A stretch of 64,000 nt of DNA from Mauremys mutica (lineage: Eukaryota; Chordata; Testudines; Geoemydidae). The stretch spans positions 52,796,697 to 52,860,696 of the forward strand of contig NC_059072.1 of the NCBI RefSeq assembly GCF_020497125.1, given 5' to 3'. Positions 12,411 through 23,542 of this stretch are shown here, piece after piece. Below the pieces are notes generated by a model. The model saw only the letters and a program-made list of their open reading frames with translations, made no database searches and was not told where the DNA came from. The position numbers and the translations under genes were made by a program. The stretch's first letter is position 1, and each line of letters begins with the position of its first letter.

Positions 12411-14465
12411 AACTTGTAATTAATTCCTATGGAGTCAATAGCCAGTACGACTAATTTTACATGTTCGTATATAGTGAATGTTTAACTAATGCAGGGCATG
12501 ATCCTGCAGCCATTCCATGTGCAAAACTCTCCATGACTTCAGTGGAAGATCTGAAGGTTGAATGACAGCACAGACAGGCCAAGTCTACAAAATATTTGCA
12601 TGTTCCACTGGTATTAACAAAATCAAAGAAAAAATATGGTTTTATATTTGGCTAGCAAGTCTGCTTTCAAGCAGTGAGTAGTTATCATGAAATATATAAT
12701 CCTAAACATATTACTGTGTAGTGCCTATAGCATCTAATTTCCCTCAATTGGAGCCCTCTTTTTTTAAAGGATGTCTTTCCTCAGTCCTTTGGGGTTTGTT
12801 ATATGCCTAGAATATAATAATTTGGCTCGGATTGATTCTTGAAACAAATTATTGTATTGTACAGTCCTTCACTGATACTAAGTCACAATTTACATCTAAC
12901 AGGTTACTGTTGATTTCAAGAACGATTGTAAGGGAATTTTTCTAAATCTATACAGTTGTCTCCCCTAGCTTACAGTTTGAGGGAAGGGCTTATGGGATAT
13001 AACATTCCTGAATTTCAGAAACAAATTGGGCCTTCATAAATTGAAAAACAACATGTATGCAATTAGGATTTTTTAAAAAGTATTTACATTTATAAGAAGA
13101 TTATGTTTTGTAATTTTATTCATACTCTTTCACTGGTTATATTGCTCAGTAAATGTATTTCCCTCTCAGTCCTTTTGCGTCTCCATTTGGCTGCTCAAAA
13201 TCTGACTTTATTGATTAATTTTTACAGTACAGTTACTTTGAAGTTAGCACAGATATTTTCTTTGAATACAAAGATGGAATTTTTCAAAGGAAATCATTAT
13301 TATTTGTGTCACCGTGCCTTCCAGATGTCCTAATTAGATCATGGCCCCATTGTGCCAGGACCTATGCAAAATATAATAAGGGCCAGTCCCTGCTCTGAAG
13401 TGATCGCAGTGTAAAGTCATGATCTGGAAACACTTATGCACACCCTTAAGTCCTTGGAACTGTTCACATGCATGAAAAAAAGCACAGAGTGTTTACAGTA
13501 TTTGTTCCTAATTTACAATGCACTCTGGGGCTGATTGACCAGTATCTTGAACCTGATGTAGTCATTTACACAAGTACAAAATTGGTGTAAAAATCCTGTC
13601 ACATCAGAATATTAGTATTTTACACCAATGTTGCCTCATACTTTGCACAAATACAAATGACTAAATGGAGTGCAAGGCATTTTAGAAATGGACTTAAGTG
13701 TCACTCGATTACAGTGTTCAGGATTTGGAAAAAAATAATAGAAAGACAAAACTACATTATATCTATTCATATTCTTTTGTATGTGACTGGCTTTGATTTT
13801 TTTTTTCAGTAAATCTATCATTTTCCTTCAGTCAGTCTGAGCTGTTTTATAATGCCTCATTTGTGAATAATTCTTACAATACAAAGTTGACACTAGCATA
13901 ATAGTTGTTTTTACTGGAAGCCGGAGTGATGTTTTAAATCAGAAAAGTATATATTGTCGTTCTGGTCCCCATAAAGAACTTAGACACACCTACAGAGTTT
14001 GCAGCAGATCTGTAAGGCTTCCAAAATTTGTAACTCATTATTTCCTTCCTAAGGGTAAGAGAAAATAAATGAGCTGGAAATCTGGTATAAGAAATGGAAT
14101 GGAAATCAGTCTTTAAATTTTCCTTGCCCCCCTGCAATGAAGAACACGTGGATCTGAGATATGAATTCACTGCTTTTGCATGTAAAATATATAGGGCCTA
14201 TATCTAGAGCTGTATGACTTTAAAAAAAAATTCAATAACTAACCTCACATCAATTTTTATTGAACCATCAATGCTCATTTCATTAAGCTTGCATGTCTGT
14301 GAGTAAACTAATCAAATAGAAAAAAATATATTTTTGTGAAAAAGTTAAATTCATAAGGATTCATGGGTATTTGTGACAACATTCATGAAACCTGAGAGTT
14401 TCATGGCTACTCCAATGCCACTTTGTACTGAAAGTGTGTTATTCACTGTTGTGCTGTTTCACAGT
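12411..14465. other. AT-rich DNA, no recognised gene
   Basis: Only short open frames. The stretch at 13,540-13,640 contains imperfect inverted TTACACAAG/TTTACACC-type segments like amniote hairpin MITEs, and 14,203-14,410 begins with CTAGAGCTG and may be an AT-rich DNA transposon remnant. Neither is certain. Confidence 0.3.
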
Positions 14466-14479
14466 CATTCTGTCCCCAG

Positions 14480-15288
14480 TAAGAAACAATATAAAGTGAT
14501 TTCAATGACTAACCACACAACACAAATAATGAATAGCAAATGGTAGAAGCAAGCAGTTAGCGAACAGTAGGATGAAAGGTCAGAATCTAAAGTATTCAGT
14601 AACAGTAGGATTTTGCAGTTGGGACAGAGGGAGTGTAGACGATCGGGATGTAAGCAAGTGATATTATGCAAAAGTTCATTATGCAAATCAGCTCCATCTT
14701 TTAGAAAAAACAGTGAAATACACAATTTTTATGCTTTACATAGTCAATAATTTCTGAGATGTTAGCTATCTTGCAAAGCAGCCCATTGTCTTTTCTATGA
14801 GTCTGTCAGTGTCTTAGGTTAACTCTGAATCAATAAACTTTAACACTAGTTCATTCAAATGGTCCTTAGTCAAGGTATTGGATCGATAGGCTTTTAACTA
14901 AGCAACAGTGATCCATAGTTTCAGTAACGGTATAGGTTATGACTGCCTTTCCTAGCCAGTATGTTCTCTGTTGCAGATAGTCAATAGATACCTGGTGTTT
15001 ATCATCAAGTAAATATGTTAAATAGAAGGTAACTAATTGTTCAAGCTCACAGGATTTGAACTGGCTGAAATACAGTCTGCACAGAAATAAAACTGAGGCA
15101 ATTTTATTGTAAGCTTCAAATCTGTCATTTTGCTGCATGAGTAAAGCTTCCACAAATGGAAGAAATAATGAAGTCTTTAGTAAATCTTGGTTGGGGAAAA
15201 GGAAAAGCAATTCCCTAAAAATGGAAGTGTGTTTGCTCACACAACCTCTCAGCTTTCCAGAATGACAAGGAGGAGGATGACTATCCAT
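14480..15288 (-). pseudogene. Unidentified coding-like relic
   Basis: A minus-strand frame of 140 codons (15,288 to 14,866) is unusually long for this AT-rich context. It is rich in Leu, Phe and helix-forming residues, like an alpha-solenoid protein. A second minus frame (14,725-14,465) lies just downstream, separated by stops and frame changes, with a C-P-N-C-type pair. I do not recognise the protein. It could be a processed pseudogene, a decayed exon, or chance. No poly-A tail or splice sites are convincing. Confidence 0.3.
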
Positions 15289-16355
15289 CTATCTTAGGTT
15301 TTATCCTGCACCCAACATGGTAGTATCTGAGTGCCTTGCACACAAAATTAATAGTAATAGTGAAGTCCATAGTGGACTTCTTTTCCTTTGGGATAAAAAA
15401 ATCTGATTAGAGGGAAGGTTTTTGGTTTTAATCTTTTAGATATTATTATCTCTATTTTGATGGGAAGGGGTTTAGTGTGTAGAAGGGGTGTCAGTGTTGT
15501 GAGCGCTATTCATATCACAGAAACACTTTTATTCAGAGGATGGTTTTGTAGTTTCCTTAAAATGGTCAGATCCATATTTGCCTGAGTTCTCTAGAAGTTT
15601 GTTCCATAGCTGGATCCAAAATGTGGCTCCAAGACCTTAAAGTGGCATAAGAAGCCCGTGGAGGGACTTGAGCCCAGGACTGATGTGCTCACGGTAGCCT
15701 AAGCCACAGAGAAGGTGTGTATCATCTTCACATTTAGCTTCAGATTCAGTGAACTAAAGTAATCCAGCATAGGGGTGACAAATACATTAATCACTTTGGC
15801 TAGGTTCTTTCCCAGGAGGAACATAGTTTCCTAGTGTGCTGGAACTGAATGAAGGCATTTTTAGGTACCAGTGTTATCTGGCCAGGATCATGTGGCTTTG
15901 CCCCACTCTGACAAATAGGGCTGTACATCTTCAGTGGAAGATGAAGACAATGTCTCAGCTAGTTCTTCAAAATGTTTCCCCTCCCAACCAATATCACTTC
16001 ACTTGTGCCCGGGTTTAGCGCTTCATTCAACAACTAATTTCCTGTAGGCATTCTGACTTGTTGATAGTGGTGGTGGTTGCATCAACTGAGAATTGGATGT
16101 CACTGACATATTGTTTGCAGCTGAGGCCATGGCATCTCACACGTTCTCCCAGTGGTTTCGGATACACACTGAAGAGAAGCAGGGATAATATAGAACCCTG
16201 CTGGACCCAGCAGGTGAGGTCCTTCAGAGAGTAGGAGCAGTGACCCATCACCACTCTGAGTTCTGTTGGAGAGGAGCACCTGGAGCCACTGTAGTGCTTG
16301 GTCATCTGTTCTTGCTATGTCATGTAGGAAGGGTAACAGTATCTTGTGGTCTACA

Positions 16356-16481
16356 TACATCCGACGAAGTGGGTATTCACCCACGAAAGCTCATGCTCCA
16401 ATACGTCTGTTAGTCTATAAGGTGCCACAGGACTCTTTGCTGCTTTTACAGATCCAGACTAACACGGCTACCCCTCTGATA
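16356..16481 (+). mobile_element. Penelope-like terminal-repeat insertion
   Basis: A 126-bp insert bounded by the direct repeat CTTGTGGTCTACA (16,343-16,355 and 16,482-16,494), a 13-bp target duplication. It begins at a hammerhead-like core (CCGACGA, 6-bp stem with ATTC loop, GAAA) and ends with GGCTACCCCTCTGATA. Related copies lie at 32,331, 36,972 and 45,836. Assignment to Penelope-like elements rests on the ribozyme-like core, inverted-arm sister copies and variable target duplications; it is an inference. Confidence 0.75.
16361..16399 (+). ncRNA. Hammerhead ribozyme-like motif
   Basis: In order: CCGACGA (consensus CUGANGA, with U4 changed to C), a perfect 6-bp stem II GTGGGT/ACCCAC with tetraloop ATTC, the invariant GAAA (16,385-16,388), then a short stem III (GC, loop TCAT, GC) followed by TC, where cleavage after the C at 16,398 would be expected. 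Hammerheads of this minimal kind are known in Penelope-like terminal repeats. Stem I pairing is not convincing in this truncated copy. Confidence 0.55.
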
Positions 16482-16530
16482 CTTGTGGTCTACAGTATCA
16501 AAAGCTGTGGAGAGGTCCAGCAGTCCAGAC

Positions 16531-17374
16531 TCCTATTATTCCCCTGCCTGCTGCCCTCCTTTGTTCCCTAAACCTCAAAAACTCCTTTCTCCTTTTCTAC
16601 TTCTTCAAATCATTCCTCCCTTTTGTCCCCTTTGCTTCTGCCTTTCTTCTACTGTTCAGTTCTGTGTATTGACTCTGTCAGTGCATTAGTTAAGGCCACA
16701 GGAGATCAGATGGGCTATGCATTCATTTCATGGACATGCACATACATTTGTTCCAGAACACAAATATTTCTCCTTGATCATGGATTACCTGAGTCTACAG
16801 TGAGCCATGACCTGGAACAAACATTTATTTAGTGTCTAGATTAGTATTTACAGTTGTGTTAGTTAACTTGAATTAAATCAATTAACTCAAATTACAACAG
16901 GATCAAAAGCCCTAGTATAGATAAGGCCTCTGGATCTCTGCAAATCACATCAGTTTCCTATATTGATGTCTCCATTTGAAGAGGCAGGTTCATGTTCTCC
17001 CCTCCTCCTTAAACCTCTGTCAGTAAAATACACTGTTAACAAGGGGAACATTTAAATTGTCCTCCAGAAACAGCCCTCTCAGAGTAAACACCCCTGTGAG
17101 ATATTGTCACTATTATTGCAGGTTCTCTCCCTGCAGCAGACCACACACAACACCGCTTTGAACTCAATTCATGTTTGGGAGATTTCCTTTCACAACCATA
17201 AGGGTTACAACATAAAATTAAAAAATATATCTGAGTACTTATATTATAGCTTAGATTGTGCAGATGCTAGTGAACCACATGGGACAAGATGGGCAGTCAC
17301 CACCTCCACTGTACTGAAATCCACCATTGAAAGTATACAGACAATATTTACTACTGTAAACCATGTATGTTTCA
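16531..17374. other. No recognised gene
   Basis: A pyrimidine-rich patch (about 16,530-16,680) precedes AT-rich DNA. I see no motif-bearing frame or clear repeat boundary. Confidence 0.35.
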
Positions 17375-18872
17375 ACCTTTTATGTACCTGAAAACTGTTA
17401 TCATGTCCCCTCTCAGTCTTCTCTTCTCCAGACTAAACAACCCCAATTTTTTCAATCTTCCCTCACAGGTCATGTTTTCTAGACCTTCAATCATTTTTGT
17501 TGCTCTTTTTTAGACTTTCTCCAATCTGTCCACAGCTTTCCTGAAATGTGGCACCCAGAACTGGACACAATACTCTAGCTGAGATCTAATCATCGCGGAA
17601 ATAGAGCGGAAGAATTACTTCTCGGGTCTTGCTTACAATACTCCTGCTAATACATTCCAGAATGATGTTTGCTTTTTTTGAAACAGTGTTATACTGTTGA
17701 CTCATATTTAGCTTGTGATCCACTATGACCCCCCCCAGATCCAGGGCCGGTGCAAGGATGTTTCGCGCCCTAGGTGAAACTTCCACCTTGTGCCTCCCCG
17801 CGCTCCTGCCCTGACCCCCCCGCATCAGTTCCCCCCGTCCGCCGTGAGGTGCCCCAATCAGCTTAGGCGCTGCAAGCCTGGGAGGCGGGAGAAGTGAAGC
17901 AGCCACGGCGTGCTCGGGGAAGAGGCGGGGCAGAGGTGAGCTGGGGTGGGGAGTTGCCCTGTGTGCCGCACCCCCCCTTACTTACTGTAGGCGGCCCTCC
18001 CCGCGCTCCCCTGCCCCAGCTCCCTCCACCCAAATGCCGGCAGCGACTGGGGCGGCCGAAGATCCGGCCGCCGCGGTCGCTGCCGAAGCAAATGGCACCC
18101 CCCAAATCCCAGCGCCCTAGGTGACCTCCTAGGTCGCCTAAATGGTTGCACCGGCCCTGCCCAGATCCCTTTCCACAGTACTCATTCCTAGGCAGTCATT
18201 TCCCATTTTGTATGTGTTCAACTGATTGTTCCTTCTTGTGCAGTACTTTACATTTGTCCTTATTGAATTTCATCCTATTTACTTCAGACCATTTCTCCAG
18301 TTTGTCCAAATCATTTTTAATTTTAATCCTATCCTCCAAAGCCCTTGCTACCTTTCCCAGCTTTGTATCATCTGCAAACTTTATACGTGTACTCTCTATG
18401 CCATTATCTAAATCATTAATTTAGATAATTGAACAGAAGATATTGAACAGAACCGGACCCAGAACCGATCCCTGTGGGACCCGACTTGTTATGCCCTTCC
18501 AGCATGACTGTGAACCACTGATAACTACTCTCTGGAAATGATTTTCCAACCAGTTATGCCCCCACCTTATAGTGGCTCCATCTAGGTTGTATTTCCCTAG
18601 TTTGTTTATGAGAAAGTCATGCGATATAGTATCAAAAGCCTTACTAAAGTCAAGATATACCACATCTAACGCTTCCCCCGCATCCACAAGGCTTGTTAGT
18701 CTGTCAAAGAAAGCTATCAGGTTGGTTTGACATGATTTGTTCTTGACAAATCCATGCTGACTCTTATTTATCATCTTATTATCTTCTAGGTGTTTGCAAC
18801 TTCATTGCTTAAATATTTGCTCCATTATCTTTCTGGGTACAGAAGTTAAGCTGACTGATCTGTAATCCCCTA
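17375..18872 (-). mobile_element. CR1 LINE fragment split by a hAT MITE
   Basis: Minus strand, in two parts (17,375-17,741 and 18,168-18,872). The frame at 18,774-18,421 carries RT blocks [20 protein letters not shown] and [14 protein letters not shown]. The left part covers the region after the RT (minus frame at 17,650-17,730 with L-N-M-S-Q-Q). Both ends are truncated. The interruption is a later insertion with a clean target duplication. Confidence 0.85.
17742..18159. mobile_element. hAT MITE with perfect 8-bp target duplication
   Basis: A GC-rich 418-bp element with perfect 14-bp terminal inverted repeats CAGGGCCGGTGCAA / TTGCACCGGCCCTG. The direct repeat CCCAGATC flanks it on both sides (17,734-17,741 and 18,160-18,167), the 8-bp signature of hAT transposons. 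Near both ends is a GCGCCCTAGGTGA-like subterminal repeat. It has no transposase; the overlapping open frames are products of GC richness. Confidence 0.92.
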
Positions 18873-19694
18873 CATATATGTAGTAATGAAGGGACAAAAT
18901 GAGTACATCAGTGGTGACACAAGCCCCACTTGAGCAAAGTATTTAAGCATTTAAGTATTTAAGACCTCTTCTGGGTAAAGATGAACTGGAAACTCAGAGA
19001 ACTGGATAAAGGAAGGAGTAGCTGGAATAAACATGAGACTAACGGAAAGAAACTGTTTAAACATCTCAACTCATTGGCAGTTCTGAAAATTACTGAAAAA
19101 AGCTTTTGCATTAGACAAATCTAAAATGCAGCGTGACAAGCAATAAAAGCTATATAATGGTCAAACTCTAACCTTCTGTTAAAGCCATCCTCCCACTCCA
19201 AGTTACCCAGAGATGTGGGGTGGTAATCCTCCACACACTGAATAAATCTGACATCAACAGATTTCTCTTCTTAATTTTTAGTTTAATAAGCAAGCCATAC
19301 AACAGCTGTGAAGTTACTGATAATGACGTTTGGAAATAGGATTACTCAAGTGAGTTAAATCCTTCTGCCTTTTCATTATATGACATATAATACTCCAAAC
19401 TCATGTCCTGAATAGACAGAGAACAAGTATCCAGAACATATATATTTGATCCCTGTGCCTCTGGCTGAGTCACCAAACAACAGTCATACAGTATGTGCTT
19501 CACATGGGCCACTTTCATCTGAAAAAAACTGTAATAACTATATCTAACATGCACTTTCAGTGAGAGAATGGTGATCTTCAAAAACTTTTCCAAATTCTTT
19601 TGGTGATTATTTTACTAATAGTAGGCTGATGATGTTTTCCCTTGGGTCACACTGTTTTTTTTAACATTCAGTCATCATTACATAGTTATTGTAA
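18873..19694. other. No recognised gene
   Basis: AT-rich DNA. One minus frame (19,342-19,593) is short and without known motifs. Confidence 0.35.
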
Positions 19695-19883
19695 GGGGGT
19701 GGGAAGGGATAGCTCAGTGGTTTGAGCATTGGCCTGCTAAGCCCAGCCTTGTCAGTTCAGTCCTTCAGGGGGGCCATTTAGAGGGCTGGGGCAAAAATCT
19801 GTCTAGAGATTGGTCCTGCTTTGAGCAGTGGGTTGGACTAGATGACCTCCTGAGGTCCCTTCTAACCCTGATATTCTATGATT
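19695..19883 (+). mobile_element. tRNA-derived turtle-type SINE
   Basis: The head contains the RNA polymerase III A box TAGCTCAGTGG (19,710-19,720) and a B box-like AGTTCAGTCC (19,754-19,763). The tail GATGACCTCCTGAGGTCCC...ATTCTATGATT matches the 3' end of the CR1 copies at 24,340-24,403 and 63,000-63,050, so the SINE probably borrows CR1 machinery. This head-tail combination is typical of the turtle polIII SINE family and is the main reason to call the host a turtle. Confidence 0.9.
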
Positions 19884-20094
19884 ACATTGAGTAAGTCCAC
19901 AAGACACTGTCTGCAGCCCAGAAGAATCCTGGATTTCCTGTGCCCCATCTCTGCACTGCCCACCCTCTTCCCTTGCAGAATGTCTGCTAAAGAGCAATGC
20001 TGCCATTCAGCTGTCTCTTTACAAGGCTGTGCAGAAGCAATGCTTCTTACTACCCCTTTAAAATACACCTTTACATTTTCCAGTAATCACAATA

Positions 20095-20393
20095 AGGTAA
20101 AGGAGGAGGGGAACATTGTTCTTCTTAACCTCTGAGTATAGGACAAGAAACAATGGGCTTAAATTGCAGCAAGGGAGGTTTAGGTTGGATATTAGGAAAA
20201 ACTTCCTAACGATCAGAGTGGTTAAGAACTAGAATAAATTGCCTAGGGAGGTGGTGGAATCTCATCATTGGGGATTTTTAAGAGCTGGTTGGACAAACAC
20301 CTGTCAGGGATGATCTAGATAATACTTAGTTCTGCCTTGAGTGCAGGGGACTGGACTAGATGACCTCTCAAAGTCCCTTCCAGTTCTATGATT
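20095..20393 (+). mobile_element. CR1 LINE 3' fragment
   Basis: Plus strand, about 300 bp. The block GGTTTAGGTTGGATATTAGG and the end CTGGACTAGATGACCTCTC...TCTATGATTCTA match the last part of the CR1 copies at 24,170-24,403 and 62,825-63,050. It is strongly 5' truncated and non-coding. Confidence 0.85.
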
Positions 20394-21903
20394 CTACATT
20401 AACCTTCCTCTGGAGTAAAAAATACTTAGAAAAAAGAATATTCCAAAGTAGCCATCTAGCCATCTCACTGAAGCAGGAATGGAGAAACCTGCATTGTTTT
20501 GGGCTGTGGGGATCTCTAATTAACATCTCTGACCTGCTCTCTGAGGGTGAAGTCCTGGAGATCAAGGCTGTTTTAGGTTTACCAAACTAGCCCTATTGGT
20601 CTAGATCCTCTGGCCAAGATACACTTAACACAGGACTGAAGCAATAGAGCTTTGCCACATTTGTCACTCTCTGATCCTGAATGCAAATTAGAGTTATATC
20701 CAGCTAATAATTGCCCCAAGAGACATTTTGGAAGCCTGTTATCACAAGAGTGCATGCTCTGACCATGCCTCCTATTTCCTACCATATTCCCTATGCTGAC
20801 GGCTAGCAGGAGATGGCATAGAATCATTGCACCAGCCAGGGATTGCTGCACCACTGGGGGAACGCTCAGGAAGTCAGTTATGTAGGCTTTATGATCCCTT
20901 TGCTCCCCCAAAGCTGAGCTGCTCTAATGGAGCAGAATTGCAATGGTCAAAGGTGGACTGGCTCTGAAGGGGACATTTTTAGGCAAAAGTCTCAGGAGGG
21001 AAATTATTATTAGGAGAAGGGGGGGTTACACACTGTCCTCCACTACTCTCAGGTTGCAAACTGTGTTCCTGTGGCTAAGACTGTGAGAGAGGGGTGTTAC
21101 TGGAAAGTTAAAAGGAATTTCTCAGTGGTTAGAGAAGGGGGGAATGGTCATGGAGTGGGCATTTATTCACCCAGCTCTTAAGTGGGCATGGTAAGTGTGG
21201 AATAGGCAGAGAAGGGCAGTTGTTGAGTGAACAGCTGTTAGAGTTCCGGAGGTGATAGCTCCCCTCCTGAAACAACATCCACTCTACTGTGGTGGGAAGG
21301 CTATTTAACTATGTGTCAGTCACCTCCAGCCACAATACACAGACAAATGAGCCTGAAGAGAAGGAATAGGACTCCCGCCTTTGAATGTCAGAATCAGCAC
21401 AAAGCAGGTGGAATGGGGGCTAGGGCTGGCCCTTCATCTTTAGTCACTAGGCAGGAACCAATTTTTTTTTTGATTCAGTCATCTCAATTAATGATGTTCT
21501 CAGAAAATACAATCTGTTAGTGGTGAGAGTCTCATCTCTGGTATTTGAGTGATTTGAGAATTGAATGATAATTTTGTAATGATTTCCTCCCTCTGGAATG
21601 TCAGATAGAACATTTGTCACAAGCAGAATTTTGAGTTTTTAAAAACAAATCAAATATAAAAAATAATCTCCTTTCTCTGAAAAAGATATGATTTTTATTT
21701 TTTAATAGAGAAGGGAAAAGTTATAGGAAGGAAGTTTTAAAGTCGGAGAAGACTTTTAGTTTTCCTAGAAGGAACAATCCTGCATTGACAGAGGTGCACT
21801 GGATGATCTAATCGATCTTTTCCATCTTTAACATCTATAATTCTTCCATCATTCTACAGGAATAGTATAAAGATATGTAAATAATGTCAAGTTTCTGTGT
21901 GTT
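20394..21903. other. No recognised gene
   Basis: Mixed AT-rich DNA. At 21,786-21,846 a short stretch (ACTGGATGATCTAA, then ATAATTCTT) looks like a decayed CR1 tail. Nothing else is recognised. Confidence 0.35.
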
Positions 21904-21916
21904 CAATATTTACAAG

Positions 21917-22084
21917 AGAGACAAGGTAGGTGAGGTAATATTTTTTATTGAATTAATTACTGTTGGAAGAGACAAGCTTTTGCACTTCACAGAGCTTGTC
22001 ATCTGTATGCAGTAAAAGATACTACCTCTCCCACCTTTTCTCTCTCACATCTTGGGACCAACATGGCTATAACAAAACTGCAAA
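21917..22084. mobile_element. Penelope-like insertion, inverted arms (second family)
   Basis: Bounded by CAATATTTACAAG (21,904-21,916) and CAATATTTACGAG (22,085-22,097), a 13-bp target duplication with one mismatch. The left arm starts AGAGACAAGGTAGGTGAGG. The right arm holds an inverted copy (ACCTCTCCCACCTTTTCTC). The right end GGGACCAACATGGCTATAAC parallels the ACTAACACGGCTACCCC end of the other family. The minus strand of the left arm keeps a decayed hammerhead-like region (CAGATGA, then CAAAAGCTTGTC). Confidence 0.7.
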
Positions 22085-22097
22085 CAATATTTACGAG

Positions 22098-22852
22098 TCA
22101 AACATTGTACTGTGAAATCTGGATATAAAACGGCTCTATCTATATGTTTAGCCACATTTGAGGAGTTGACCCAGGAGCAAGCTGGAACAAAAGGTTTAAT
22201 TTCTAAGATATATACAATTTTGACTGACAAAGATGTTGATAAGAAAACAACCCAGATGAAATGGTGAGAGAGAGATTTGGACAAAGACGCTGATCTGGAT
22301 GAGTGGCTGTCAATGTAGGAAAGGGGATAAACATCTTCAGCGTGTGTAGCTCATGAAGAAAAATTTTATAATTGCTCTATCGATGGCATCTGACTCCAGT
22401 TAAGATACATGTTTTTGCTACTAGGGAGACACTGTTGGAAGGATGGAGGGGAACAGGAAATATACTTGCATATGTGGTGATTGTGTCCAGGAATTTTGTG
22501 AGGAAATTATTAAAGTGATTGATCTTACAACCATATGCTCACTTCCTAGTGATTGCCTGAACACTTACCTAATGCTCCAATAAAGGATCTACATTTTAAA
22601 CAGAATAACAAATTAATGTATTTGTTATTGTTAGCAGCAAGACTTTGTATAGTATATTATTGGAAAAATCTGATTTCTCCTATGGAATTATGGTATAGTA
22701 AAATACAGCCCTTGTAATGGAAAATTTTTCACACCAAGTACATACGCAAGAGAAGCACCAGAAAGAGGATAGGTATTTAGAAATGTGGCCACCCTTTTTA
22801 GAATACTCAGAAGAGAATGGTTCCCCAGCCAGCAAGCCACAATCTTTAGCTA
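22098..22852. other. No recognised gene
   Basis: AT-rich DNA without recognisable coding or repeat structure. Confidence 0.35.
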
Positions 22853-22946
22853 GGTTTCAGAGTAGCAGCTATGTTAGTCTGTATCCGCAAAAAGAACAGG
22901 AGTACCTGTGGCACTTTAGAGACTAACAAATGTATTTGAGCATAAG
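22853..22946 (-). mobile_element. Penelope-like terminal-repeat fragment (third subfamily)
   Basis: GGTTTCAGAGTAGCAGC...GTTAGTCTG...CTGTGGCACTTTAGAGACTAACAAA shares the order of blocks seen on the minus strand of the 16,356 copy (GTTAGTCTGGATC, TGTGGCACCTTATAGACTAAC). It stops at GAGCATAAG, just before the hammerhead-like core would begin. No target duplication was found. Confidence 0.6.
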
Positions 22947-23101
22947 GTTCTCTGATCCTGAATAAAGTAATAAGAAATGTATGATTTAATGTGCTAACAT
23001 TTTATTAGGAGTAATTTGGATGGTCCATCTTTAAAAAAGGGAAGAAGGAAGATCCAGGGAACTACAGGCCAGTCAGTCTCACCTCAGTCCCTGGAAAAAT
23101 C

Positions 23102-23542
23102 ATGGAACAGGTCCTCAAGGAATCAATCCTGAACCACTTAAAGGAGGGGAAAGTGATCAGGAACAGTCAGCATGGATTCACCAAGGGCAAGTCATGCCTG
23201 ACTAACCTAATTGCCTTCTATGACGAGATAACCGGCTCTGTGGATGAGGGGAAAGCAGTGGATGTACTATTTCTGGATTTTAGCAAAGCTTTTGATACAG
23301 TCTCCCACAGTATTCTTGCCAGCAAGTTAAAGAAGTCTGGGCTGGATGAATGGACGGTAAGGTGGATAGAAAACTGGCTAGATGGTCGGGCTCAACGGGT
23401 AGTGATCAATGGTTCCATGTCTAGATGGCAGCCGGTATCAAGTGGCGTGCCCCAAGGGTCGGTGCTGGGGCCGGTTTTGTTCAATATCTTCATTAACGAT
23501 CTGGAGGATGGTGTGGACTGCACCCTTAGCAAGTGCAGATGA
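23102..23542 (+). pseudogene. CR1 reverse transcriptase, N-terminal part
   Basis: 146 codons from an internal Met; the same frame opens upstream at about 23,023. It contains H-G-F-T-K-G-K-S-C (residues 24-32), [11 protein letters not shown] and [20 protein letters not shown], the RT palm blocks. Just before the catalytic F-A-D-D the sequence reads AGCAAGTGCAGATGAC where the sister copy has AGCAAGTTTGCAGATGAC, a 2-bp loss that shifts the frame. It is a dead RT. Confidence 0.9.

Larger units (their letters stand above)
15560..16530 (-). mobile_element. L2-like LINE fragment
   Basis: Minus strand. Read from about 16,525 downward it encodes D-L-S-T-A-F-D-T-V-D-H, the conserved palm motif of L2/CR1-type reverse transcriptase, then an L-L-S-N-R-T-Q block, Q-Q-G-S-I-L-S-x-L-L-F and a decayed Q-Y-V-S-D region where Q-Y-A-D-D is expected. 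The F-D-T-V-D-H motif is split by a Penelope-like insertion (16,356-16,481). Several frameshifts make it a dead copy. Confidence 0.75.

Noticed and set aside
19695..19883. tRNA gene
   Set aside because: A and B boxes are present, but no cloverleaf can be closed and the 3' part is a LINE tail; it is a SINE.
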